Assembly: GCA_030522415.1 (NCBI GenBank)
Contig: CM060121.1
Coordinates: forward strand, 22,789,142-22,853,141
Direction of reading: 5' to 3'
Length of the DNA stretch: 64,000 bases
Source of the DNA: Channallabes apus
Lineage: Eukaryota; Chordata; Actinopteri; Siluriformes; Clariidae
This document shows positions 30,280-40,707 of this stretch, piece by piece. The position numbers and the translations under genes were made by a program. Numbering within the stretch: the first letter of the stretch is position 1; every line of letters begins with the position of its first letter. The notes under the pieces were generated by a model. That model saw only the letters and a program-made list of their open reading frames with translations. It was not told where the DNA came from and did not search any database.

Positions 30280-32906
30280 GCATATTCAATTCAATTCAAT
30301 TCAATTTTATTTATATAGCGCTTTTAACAATGGTCATTGTCTCAAAGCAGCTTCACAAAAATTAAAGAAAAAAAATAAAAATAAAATAAATAAATAAATA
30401 AATAAATAAAAACAAATAATAATAATAATTATAGAAAAGAAAATAATTGGAAGTGTGGATGTGTGAGAAAAATGTGCAGATAATAATAATGAGACGAATG
30501 AATGAAATTTCTCTGATGAGCAAGCCAAGGGTGACGGCGACGGTGGCAAGGAAAAACTCCCTGAGATGGCATTGGGAAGAAACCTTGAGAGGAACCAGAC
30601 TCAACAGGGAACCCATCCTCATTTGGGCGATAACAGATAGAAATGATATAAAATCTTGTGTGTTGTGCAGGTGAATATTCAATATGACAGAAATTATTTA
30701 AATTGACATGAAGACCAGTTCAGCATAGAGACGAGTCAGTAGGTGCAGAGGGCAGATGAGGTCTGGATCACTGGAAGCACAGGAGCAGCATGTGTAGCTC
30801 CAACCATCATAAAGCTGAATCCAGCTGGAGCTGGTCCTTCTCCGGATGCCTCAGGAACCTCGCAAGGTCGGCCTTTGTCTACTGAAGCTGGCAAAATCTC
30901 CCGATGCCTCGGGATGGGTAGAGAAATACAGAACAGATGGGGAGAATTAGCGTAGTTGCCATTCGGTATAGGTGTACTGGAGTATAAGATTATGGGATGA
31001 GTTACGTGTATGCCAGATTAAAAAGATGCGTCTTGAGTCTACTTTTGAACTGAGAAACCGTGTCTGCTCCCCGAACACTGTCTGGAAGGCTATTCCAAAG
31101 CTTTGGAGCTAAATATGAAAAAGCCCTACCCCCTTTTGTAGATTTTGAAATTCTGGGAACTACCAGAAGTCCGGAGCTTTGTGATCTTAAGGCGCGTGGT
31201 GGATTGTAGCGCATCAGAAGACTGGTTAGGTATGTGGGAGCTAAACCATTTAAGGCCTTGTATGTAAGTAATACTATTTTGTAATTTATTCTAACCTGAA
31301 CAGGTAGCCAGTGCAGGGATGATAATATTGGGGTTATATGATCATATTTTCCTGGATCTAGTGAGAACCCTGGCAGCTGCATTTTGGATTAACTGAAGCT
31401 TGTTTATTGAGGATGCAGGACAACCACCTAGTAATGCATTACAATAGTCCAGTCTGGAGGTCATGAATGCATGAACTAATTTTTCTGCATCAGATACGGA
31501 TAAGATGTTCCTAAGTTTAGCAATATTTCGAAGATGGAAAAAGGCTGTTTTTGTGATATTTGAAATGTGATTTTCAAAAGACAAGTTACTGTCTAATATT
31601 ACTCCCAGATCTTTTACTGCTGAGCTGGTAGTAACAGTACATCCTTCCAAGCACAAGCTGAATTGTGAAAGCTGTTGTGTGCTGGTTTTTGGGCCAATAA
31701 GTAATATCTCTGTCTTATCTGAATTTAATAAAAGAAAGTTATTGGTCATCCAATCTTTTATGTCCTGGACACACTCAGTTAATCTAGACAACTTAGGTAT
31801 TTCATCTGGTTTAGTTGAGATATATAATTGGGTATCATCAGCATAACAATGGAAACTAATCCCATGTCTTCTAATGATGTTACCCAAGGGAAGCATGTAT
31901 ATTGAGAACAACAGAGGTCCTAAAACTGACCCTTGTGGGACCCCATATTTCACTGGCATTACACCAGACGGTTCTCCATTTAGATCTACAAAATGGTAGC
32001 GATCAGACAGGTAAGATCTAAACCATTTTAATGCCTGTCCCTGAATACCTATATAATTTTGTAAGCGATCTATGAGAATATTATGATCTATAGTGTCGAA
32101 TGCAGCACTGAGATCGAGCAGGACTAGCAAAGAGTTGCAGCCTTGGTCTGAAGCTAAAAACAAGTCGTTTGTAATCTTAACTAGTGCAGTTTCTGTGCTA
32201 TGATGGGGCCTGAAACCTGACTGAAATTCTTCAAGGATGTTGTTATCCTGCAAGAATGTGCAAATTTGAGCTGATACTACTTTTTCTAGTATTTTTGATA
32301 TGAACGTGAGGTTTGAAATCGGTCTGTAATTTGTTATTTCATTCAAGTCCAAATTAGATTTTTTAAGAAGCGGCTTAATAACTGCTAACTTGAAAGGTTT
32401 AGGGATGTGACCTAGATGTAATGAAGAATTAATAATGTTTAGGAGTGGCTCTCCAACCGTAAGCATCACTTCTTTTAAAAATCTGGTTGGGATTGGGTCT
32501 AACAGGCACGTTGTTGATTTAGCCGAGGTGATAAGTTTATACAGCTCTTCCTGTCCTATACCTGTAAAGCAGTGAAAATCTAAATGTGAAGCTATAGGCT
32601 GAACTGGATCGTGAGATACTATTAGAGGTTGAACCTCCATTATTTTCTTCCTGATATTATTGATTTTTTCATTAAAGAAGTCCATAAAGTCTTCACTTCT
32701 AAACTGTGATGGGATACTCTCTGCGGGCATCTTAGGTTTTGTTAGGCGAGCCACTGTACTAAATAAGAACCTGGGATTGTTTTGGTTTCTTGCTATCAGT
32801 TGGCTAAGATGCTCAGTCCTAGCAGTTTTTAGAGCCTGTCTATAGCTGCACATACTGTCTTTATACGCAATTCGAAAAACTTCTAATTTAGTTTTATAAA
32901 TTAGCA
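30280..32906 (-). mobile_element. L2-like LINE, 5' truncated, in element K copy 2
   Basis: A minus-strand LINE with a 3' UTR (30300-31000) ending in an AATTG-type pentamer tail ((TTCAA)n at 30285-30305 on plus) next to ATATAGCGCTTTTAACAA. It lacks the endonuclease region, so it is 5' truncated, the usual product of target-primed reverse transcription. Confidence 0.85.
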
Positions 32907-32922
32907 TATACTGTAAGTACAT
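31002..32922 (-). pseudogene. L2-like LINE reverse transcriptase, one frameshift
   Basis: The 526-codon frame holds an [69 protein letters not shown] and the catalytic YADD near residue 359. A frameshift near 31350 moves the C-terminal part into another frame (31382-31002), with LTYKALNGLAPTYLTSLL and GGRAFSYLAPKLWNSLPDSV. The first few residues derive from flanking element K. Apart from truncation and one frameshift it is well preserved. Confidence 0.88.
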
Positions 32923-33314
32923 ACTGAGACTACCGTATATTAAAATTTGTATTCTAATATATACTTTCTGTACATTTGTACAATGATTATTTCGAGCATA
33001 TTTTTTTAAAAATATACCAAAAATATATTGAAAAACAAGTTTAAATAAGTATACTTTGGAAATTAGACCAGCCTTTCACTTAAAGTTTATTTTCCAATAA
33101 TATATCTTTGAAACATGTACTATAATACAATTATTTTTAAGTATATTTAAAGTTTAATTCCAAAATTTGGTAAAAGCATGATGTTAGTATACTTTTTATA
33201 TATTACCTGATGGTACAACTTTTTGTTAGTATATTATGAGTGTATTATCGAGGATTTCAATATATTTGTAATACACTAAAGTGCATTTTTTTTTCACTGG
33301 GGCCACTTGATGAT

Positions 33315-33755
33315 GGATGATGAAGATGAAGGCCTACACATCAGAGACCATGGTCAGAAGCATGGGAGCACCTCAGGGGACTGTACTCTTCCCTTCCAGT
33401 TTTTTCTTTAAACTTCATGTACAGATAGGAGTCATGCCACATGCAGATTTCCTCTGATGACACTGCCATTGTGGGTAATATCAGACACAGATAGTAAGGG
33501 AGTATAGATGCCTGTTAAAGTACTTTGTTGCCTGGCACAGATTAAATCTTCTACAGCAAAACATCACCAAGACGAAGGACATAATGATTGACCTTCATCA
33601 GTCCAGGTCTGCCCTGCTGGTCTTCAATGAGGGAGTGGATGTTAAGAGGGTGAGGAAATACTTGGGGCTGCAGTTGGATGACAAACTGGACTGGACAGTG
33701 AACACTGACAACCTCTACAGGGAAGTGCAGAGCAGACGGTTCTTCAAAGTTGTGA
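33315..33755 (+). pseudogene. LINE reverse transcriptase fragment (relative of 23640-23990)
   Basis: It shares GGAGCACCTCAGGGGACTGT, then the degraded DDTAIVG region, and ends in a better preserved KYLGLQLDDKLDWTVN-like stretch (33660-33710), a motif also seen in the intact LINE at 51132-54467. It is interrupted by several stops. Confidence 0.65.
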
Positions 33756-34490
33756 TTTGAGAACCGAAAACATAGGTGATTTTATTGTTAATGATTTTAA
33801 TGTTGTGGCTGAACAGTGTATATGGTCCCAAGGCTTCCAAACTCACCCATGCCCACAGAGACCAAAAGCCAGCCTAAGCTATTTGAAAACAAAATGCAGC
33901 ACAAAATTGCTGAAAAATGTCAATGCTGATCATAGTACAAATTCAATACAAACACCCGGTGCACCACACATATGGGGCCCAGCTGGAAATGGTAACTGAC
34001 CTGGCCTACAAACTCCCCAGATTCCCATCTGATTGAGTACCCATGAGATTAACTACTAAGTCTAATCCACTGGACTAACAAGTCCAAACCATGCAGGCCC
34101 CACTCTGAAACCTAAAGAATCTCCTGCCAGCAACCTAGTCCAGACATCACAGCACACCTGGAGACCCTGAGATGCCTGGTTGCACAACAAGAACCGAAAA
34201 CATAGGTGATTTTATTATGTTTTTAATATTATGGCTGATCAGTGTATGTATGTGTCCTTAAGACCATCTTGTTCAACTTGCACTCAAGCACATTGTACTG
34301 TGTCAACTGGTCAGTTCATGCCACTTCCCACGCCTCAGATTCCCGGTCAGACCTCGCCATTGACTTTATAACTGACCTTCCTCCATCTCAAAACAATACC
34401 AGGATGATGGTTTTTGACAGCTTTTCCAAGGATCAGACAAACAGGTATTTAAAGGCTTGTGTAGAAGAACTAACTATTCTATTCTATTAC
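33756..34490. other. Repeat-derived intergenic sequence
   Basis: It contains the second copy of the unclassified repeat (33825-34060) and a duplicated block GAACCGAAAACATAGGTGAT (33761 and 34191). There is no coding signal. A short frame at 34242-34493 includes FITDLPPSQNNTRMMVFDSF, an eroded Gypsy integrase segment (about 34320-34440). Confidence 0.45.
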
Positions 34491-34641
34491 TAAGTTCTAT
34501 TTTGGTTTCATCTGACTATATGACATTCTCCCAATCCTCTTCTGGATCATCCAATTGCTCTGTAGCAAACTTCAGACGAGCCTGCACATGTACTGGTTTA
34601 AGCAGGGGGACACGTCTGGCACTGCAGGGCGCAGTGTGTTA
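34490..34641 (-). pseudogene. Tc1-C transposase fragment, left part
   Basis: The minus strand matches the middle of a Tc1-like transposase. The plus strand reads TTTTGGTTTCATCTGACTAT, where the minus strand encodes the SDETK-type block. It is continued by 38135-38676 once hAT-C is removed; the shared 8-bp site GTGTGTTA marks the break. Confidence 0.6.
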
Positions 34642-34734
34642 TAGTAATGGGTTGTTCAGGAACGATTTGTTCTTTTTGAACCAATCTTTAACATGACTCA
34701 GATGAACGAGTCGTCTCGGAGAGTGATTCAAAAT

Positions 34735-35955
34735 AGTATTACTTACATACAAGTAATACTTATATGTATTACTAATAAATATGTAATAAATAGAATTACA
34801 AAATAGTATTACTTACATACAAGGCCTACTAATAAATTAGTATGTATTATGTATTACTAATAAATATGTAATAAATAGAATTACAAAATAGTATTACTTA
34901 CATACAAGGCCTTAAATGGTTTAGCTCCCACATACCTAACCAGTCTTCTGATACGCTACAATCCACCACGCGCCTTAAGATCACAAAACTCCGGACTTCT
35001 GGTAGTTCCCAGAATTTCAAAATCTACAAAAGGGGGTAGGGCTTTTTCATATTTAGCTCCAAAGCTTTGGAATAGCCTTCCAGACAGTGTTCGGGGAGCA
35101 GACACGGTTTCTCAGTTCAAAAGTAGACTCAAGACGCATCTTTTTAATCTGGCATACACATAACTCATCCCAGTACTCATACTCCAGTACACCTATACCG
35201 AATGGCAACTACGCTAATTCTCCCCATCTGTTCTGTATTTCTCTACCCATCCTGAGGCATCGGGAGATTTTGCCAGCTTCAGTAGACAAAGGCCGACCCT
35301 GCGAGGTTCCTGAGGCATCCAGAGAAGGACCAGCTCCAACTGGATTCAGCTTTATGATGGAGCTACACATGCTGCTCCTGTGCTTCCAGTGATCCAGACC
35401 TCATCTGCCCTCTGCACCTACTGACTCGTCCCTATGCTGAACTGGTCTTCATGACAATTTAAATAATTTCTGTCATATTGAATTTTCACCTGCACAACAC
35501 ACAAGATGTTATATCATTTCTATCTGTTATCGCCCAAATGAGGATGGGTTCCCTGTTGAGTCTGGTTCCTCTCAAGGTTTCTTCCTAATGCCATCTCAGG
35601 GAGTTTTTCCTTGCCACCGTCGCCGTCACCCTTGGCTTGCTCATCAGAGACATTTCATTCATTCATCTCATTATTATCTGCACATTTCTCTCACACATCC
35701 ACACTTCCAATTATTTTCTTTTCTATAATTATTATTATTTGTTTTTATTTATTTATTTTCTATTATAATTTTATTTATTTATTTATTACTTTATATATAA
35801 TTATTCTATATATATATAATATATAATATTTTTTTTTTTTTTTTTTTTTTTTTTGTTAAATTTCTAAAATTTTTGTGAAGCTGCTTTGAGACAATGACCA
35901 TTGTTAAAAGCGCTATATAAATAAAATTGAATTGAATTGAATTGAATTGATTCGT
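34735..35955 (+). mobile_element. L2-like LINE 3' end, plus strand
   Basis: It starts with three near copies of an ATAGTATTACTTACATACAA segment (34735-34910). It continues with ORF2 C-terminal coding (34905-35160, ALNG...YLTSLL and KLWNSLPDSVRGADTVSQF-like) and a stop at about 35161, and then a 3' UTR closing with (ATTGA)n at 35925-35950. It is 5' truncated and the same family as 30280-32906. A 27-nt T-run is at 35827-35853. Confidence 0.75.
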
Positions 35956-36009
35956 TAATTTTCTATTGGGCGCACATGCAAAAAGCATCGCAAAACCTCT
36001 GGATGTTAT

Positions 36010-37345
36010 ATATTCAATTCAATTTTTTCAATTCAGTTTTATTTGTATAGCGCTTTTAACAATTGACATTGTCTCAAAACAGCTTTACACAATCAAAAGA
36101 ATTATTTAAGTTTGTATGGAATGTGAATGTGTATGAATCAAAATGTTCAGATATTCCCTGGCGAGCAAGCCCGAGGGCGACAGTGGCAAGGAAAAACTCC
36201 CTGAGACGGTAATAGGAAGAAACCTTGAGAGGAACCAGACTCGACAGGGAACCCATCCTCATCTGGGTGAAACAGATAGCAGGAAATGATCTGCATTTAT
36301 ACAGTGTTAGGTTCAGCTATAATAGTTGATGTTAATTGATGTTATAACAGTTGATGTAAAATGGAGTCCAGTAGTTATTCGAGACTCAGATAGACTTGTA
36401 GAAAGTTCCAGTCCTGAACTATCGAATTGTCAAGTCCTCAGAGAAACAGCTGACCACACCAGTCGAGGCCAGAACCATCTTCTAAGTAGATAGAATCATC
36501 CCCAGACACCAGGCGCATCCTAAAGAGACACACGGGGCATCCATGCGATGAGACCTCCAACCAGAAACCAGGCACCAGGATGGATCAGACAGGTCCGGAG
36601 GGCAGAGGGAGTCTGGATCACTGGCAGCTCAGGAACCACATGTGTAGCTCGACAGAGAGAGAGAGAGAAAGAGTGAAAGGGGGAGACAGGGGGAGAGAGG
36701 AAAGAGAAAGAGGGGGAGGAAGAGAAGAGGAGGAGAGATTGCAATTAGGTATGGTCACAGTCACAATGTCTAATGTGAATGTATATTTACTGTAGAGTGC
36801 AAGCAGGGACTCCGGCAGGACTAACTATGACAGCATAACTAAAAGGGAGAGCCAGAAGGAAACACAAACATGAGGGCTCCCTGAGATGTAAAGCAAACAA
36901 TCACCTCACCGTCAACAAACCTGAGTGATCAAATGAGACTGAGGAAGACAGCATCTAAACATACCAGTTCACCATAATACTCTACGTCCATGAGTCCCCC
37001 AGATCTGCTCCTTTACCTTATGGCAAATCTATTTATAAAATGCTTGGTTAAATAAATAGGTTTTGAGCCTAGACTTAAACACTGAGACTGTGTCTGAGTC
37101 CCGAACACTATTTGGAAGACTATTCCATAATTTTGGGGCTTTGTAAGAAAAAGCTCTGCCCCCAGCTGTATTTTTCCTAATACGCGGTACTGATAAGCAG
37201 CCTGCATCCTTTGACCGAAGTAGGCTTGGCGGATCGTAAGACACTAGCAGTTCGCTCAGATACTGCGGCGCGAGACCATTTAATGCCTTATATGTCAAGA
37301 GTAGTATTTTAAAATCAATGCGAAATTTCACAGTGAGCCAATGCA
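36010..37345 (-). mobile_element. L2-like LINE 3' end, minus strand
   Basis: The ORF2 C-terminal frame 37331-37029 has LLTYKALNGLAPQYLSELL and GGRAFSYKAPKLWNSLPNSV, ending in FNQAFYK. It is followed by a ~1-kb 3' UTR with a GA-rich tract (36650-36735) and ends in (TTCAA)-type repeats near 36013. It is a relative, not a copy, of the 30280-32906 family. It points tail-to-tail toward the LINE at 34735-35955. Confidence 0.8.
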
Positions 37346-37389
37346 GTGAAAAATATACAGGAAACAGTACTGAACAATTCTCAGCAATA

Positions 37390-37855
37390 AGTTTTCAAGT
37401 CTCGAGTCGTTCGTTCTTTTAACTCGTGACTCCCATAGACGCTATGAGTGCAGTACACAGGACACAGTACTGAACGATTGTGCTAGTGGGTCTTCGAGTC
37501 CTGAGTCGTTCGTTCTTTTGACACGTGACTCCCATAGACGCTATGAGTGCAGTACACAGGAAACAGTACTGAATGATTGTGCTAGTGGGTCTTCGAGTCC
37601 CGAGTCGTTCGTTCTTTTGACACGTGACTCCCATAGACGCTATGAGTGCAGTACACAGGAAACAGTATTGAACAATTATGCTAGTGGGTCTTCGAGTCCT
37701 GAGTCGTTCGTTCTTTTGACATGTGACTCCCATAGACGCTATGAGTGCAGTACACAGGAAACAGTATTGAACGATTGGGCTAGTGGGTCTTCAAGTCCCG
37801 AGTCGTTCGTTCTTTTGACACGTGACTCCCATAGACGCTATGCGGTGCAATAGAT
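37390..37855. repeat. 99-bp minisatellite, five units
   Basis: The block GACGCTATGAG recurs at about 37438, 37538, 37637, 37736 and 37835, so the period is 99 bp. Because 99 is a multiple of three, both strands stay open with a 33-residue period (minus frame 37733-37419 repeats TCQKNERL). The GAGTCGTTCGTTCTTTTGA core resembles hAT-C subterminal sequence, so the array probably expanded from the element's own end. I do not regard it as coding. Confidence 0.85.
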
Positions 37856-38134
37856 TCAAAAGAACAAACGACTCAGATTGGAAGGTATAAGAGGTGAGCT
37901 GCTCATTCTGTTTATTATAATATGTCCTTAGTTACATTGTAATATTTTCATAACTGGAACTATTTTTGTGTATGTATACGTATTGGAGGTATTTTTATTG
38001 AAAACGCAACATTTTAATTTATTTCTGATCAAAAGAACGAAATGAACGAAATGACTCAAAAAAAGATTTGTTCATTTTGATGAACGAGATTCAAAGAACT
38101 GAGTCACTAAAATGATTCGGAGTTCCCATCACTA

Positions 38135-38676
38135 GTGTGTTACTGATGGTAGCCTTTGTTACTTTGGTCCCAGCTCTCTGCAGGTCATTCACTTGGTCCC
38201 CCTGTGTGGTTCTGGTATTTTTGCTCACAGTACTTGTGATCTTTTTGACCCCATGGGATGAGATCTTGCATGGAGCCCCTGATTGAGGGATATTATCAGT
38301 GGTCTTGTATATCTTCCATTTTCTAATAATTGCTCCCACAGTTGATTTCTTCACACCAAGCTGCTTATCTATTGCAGATTTAGTCTTTCCAGCCTGGTGT
38401 AGGTCTACAATTTTGTTTCTGGTGTCCTTTGACAGCTCTTTGGTCTTGGCCATAGTGGAGTTTGGAGTGTGACTGTTTGCGGTTGTGGACAGGTGTCTTT
38501 TATACCGATAACAAGTTCAAACAGATGCCATTAATACACGTAACGAGTTACAGGTCTGTGAGAGCCAGAAATATTGCTTGTTTGTAGGTGACCAAATACT
38601 TATTTAACAGAGTAATTTACCAATTAATTCATTAAAAATACTATTTATTTTATCTCTCATAGTTGAGGTATACCTA
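38135..38676 (-). pseudogene. Tc1-C transposase fragment, N-terminal part and inverted repeat
   Basis: The frame 38453-38140 begins [20 protein letters not shown] and contains [12 protein letters not shown] and [12 protein letters not shown], the paired HTH DNA-binding region of a Tc1 transposase. The sequence to 38676 is 5' leader and inverted repeat ending GAGGTATACCTA. Element K copy 3 begins exactly at this end. Confidence 0.75.
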
Positions 38677-40142
38677 CCCAAGTGAAAAAAAAAGTATGCT
38701 AAGTATATTAAATCCAAGCATATTTAAGTTTGCTTGCATCAGACTAATGACTAGTATACTTGAAGTTTGCTATTTTGGAACAACTAATTTTGTACTAAGT
38801 GTATTTAAGTTGTAATTAAATTGTACAAAAGCACAATTTTAAGTGTATTAAGTATACTTTTGTGTGCTGAAGTGAAACACCTTTAAGTATACTTAGTACA
38901 CTTAAAGTATATGGCTGTGTGTGTACTAACGTACATACCTGACAGTAATTAATACAATTTAAGTATATATTTAATGTATTATATGTACATTACAGCTATT
39001 TTTACTGTATTACAAATACATGATTAATATACTACGAGTATATTCTTATTGCAGCAGTAGCATGCAGTTACACTTCTGGTCAATTACAAATACTAAAAAA
39101 GTACACTTTGTGGTTAATACTGTACAAATATACTTTATTGTATCATACAGTGCACACAACCTTCTATAATACTGTATTGCAAATGTGTTACCAGTACACT
39201 AAAGGTGTTTAGGATCATTTACAAACGCTAAATGTAAATTCTACACTATAACATGTTTTTGAAACACATTACATGAGTTATTATGAGGCAGATTTTATTC
39301 ATGAGTTCAACAGATTTAATTTGCACAAGGTTACAAAAAAGCACTTCTATAGTTTGTGTTCAACAAAACGTGTTCACAAACACACAAACAAAAATATAAA
39401 CTGTTGTGTGAACACAGACAGACATTAGTATTAGAATCTACAGGTACAGTATTAGTTTAAACCTGGTGTGTTGATTCTGTTACACAGAGACTGAAAACAG
39501 GCAGAGAGCTACAGAGCCATTATACCACAAGTATAGTAGGCCTACATAAGATTTAGCAACAACACATTAGACAATACATTCTATAGCTTAAAGTATGTAC
39601 TTAATTCCAAATTACCTAACAACACCATAAAATTTACATTATGCCGATGAAATAAAATAATAACGATACGAACTAATGCACGCGATGACACAGCTTCCAG
39701 ACGTTAATTCAAACTAGAAACAGTCCGAATCTGCCCGCCTCCAGTCTCTGATTGGCTGCTGTGGCACCGATTCTAATCTCTGATTGGCTGGAAAAGTTGC
39801 AGAGTCAACGCTGCTGCAGTTTGTGCCAGTGTCACTTTATGGCAGTGAGCGCATAGAAGAGTGAGAGGGTACTCTCCGCGCGCACGAGAGAGTAGTGTAC
39901 TAAATATACTGTAAGTACACATGAATAAGTACATTTAAATTTAACTGATATTAATTTAACCGTATATTAAAAATTTTATTCTAATGTGTACTTTCTGAAC
40001 ATTTGTACAATGATTATTTCGAGCATATATTTTTTTAAATATACCAAAAATACATTGAAAAACAAGTTTAAATAAGTATACTTTGGAAATTAGACCAACC
40101 TTTCACTTAAAGTATATTTTCCAATAATGTATTTTTAGAAAG

Positions 40143-40707
40143 TGTCATGGTGCGTAGAGTAATTCGGACACAGATGCAGAGGGTTCGTTGCGAGCTTCAG
40201 TGAGTCTTTATTCTTTTATAAACACAAAGAGAAAAACGAAAGAAAACAGTCCACAAAACGAAAACTGAGATTGGGTTTAGCCTCCTCAGGCTGGTTTCAT
40301 AAGCCGACGGGCTCGAACACTGACAATCCCCTTGGGACACATACGCCGTTTTCCCAGCAGGTTCACCTCCACTGAGGTCGGTTTCTCACTGTTTCAGTGA
40401 TACTCACTTCAGCACACACAAGATGCGGATCGTCCGCTCTTCTTCAGTCCTGAGGAGGCAACATATACAGGGAAGCAAGGAGTGACGCAGACATGCAAGA
40501 GACACAACGCTATCATCACGGTGAACGGACAAAACGCCACGGGTTCGGCTGGTTTATATAGACACACACGGGGGTGAAACACAGGTGCACATAATTTGTG
40601 ATTGGGTGACATAACACATTGACACACTAGAGGGGTGCAAAGAGTCGGCTCAGTAGTCCGGAGACCCAGATCTTATTCCCCCGGGCCGTGGTGGTACCGA
40701 TGTTACA
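40143..40707 (-). repeat. Gypsy-4 3' LTR
   Basis: 565 bp, matching 45039-45603 with six substitutions and no indels. It holds AATAAA on the minus strand (40212-40207) for 3' end formation. The last 58 nt of the gag-pol frame lie within it. The G-rich polypurine tract (CCCCCCC at 40711-40717 on plus) is adjacent. Confidence 0.95.

Larger units (their letters stand above)
26532..33302. mobile_element. Element K copy 2, with nested hAT-D and LINE
   Basis: It has the same CCCAAGTAAAA start and TTTCACTGGGG end as copy 1, and the first ~550 bp are almost identical to copy 1. Removing hAT-D (27825-29888) and the LINE (about 30280-32906) leaves ~2.1 kb. It contains the CCAAT/CpG block at 29990-30250. 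A 61-bp unit ending GTTTAAACCTGGTGTGT is tandemly duplicated near 27540-27665. Confidence 0.75.
34642..38134. mobile_element. hAT-C: non-autonomous hAT with nested LINEs and a minisatellite
   Basis: The ends are TAGTAATGGG and CCCATCACTA, inverted repeats with one mismatch. The exact 8-bp target duplication is GTGTGTTA (34634-34641, 38135-38142). The subterminal regions carry GAACGA/TCGTTC repeats. It contains two LINE 3' fragments in opposite orientation and a 99-bp tandem repeat, and interrupts Tc1-C. Confidence 0.82.

Noticed and set aside
34320..34440. Short Gypsy integrase-like trace
   Set aside because: Only about 40 codons resemble the SHIALDFITDLPPS block, with no LTRs or neighbouring pol sequence. 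It is mentioned in the region note only.
37419..37853. Repeat protein encoded by the 99-bp array
   Set aside because: Both strands are open only because the period is divisible by three. It has no promoter or flanking coding sequence and lies inside a transposon.
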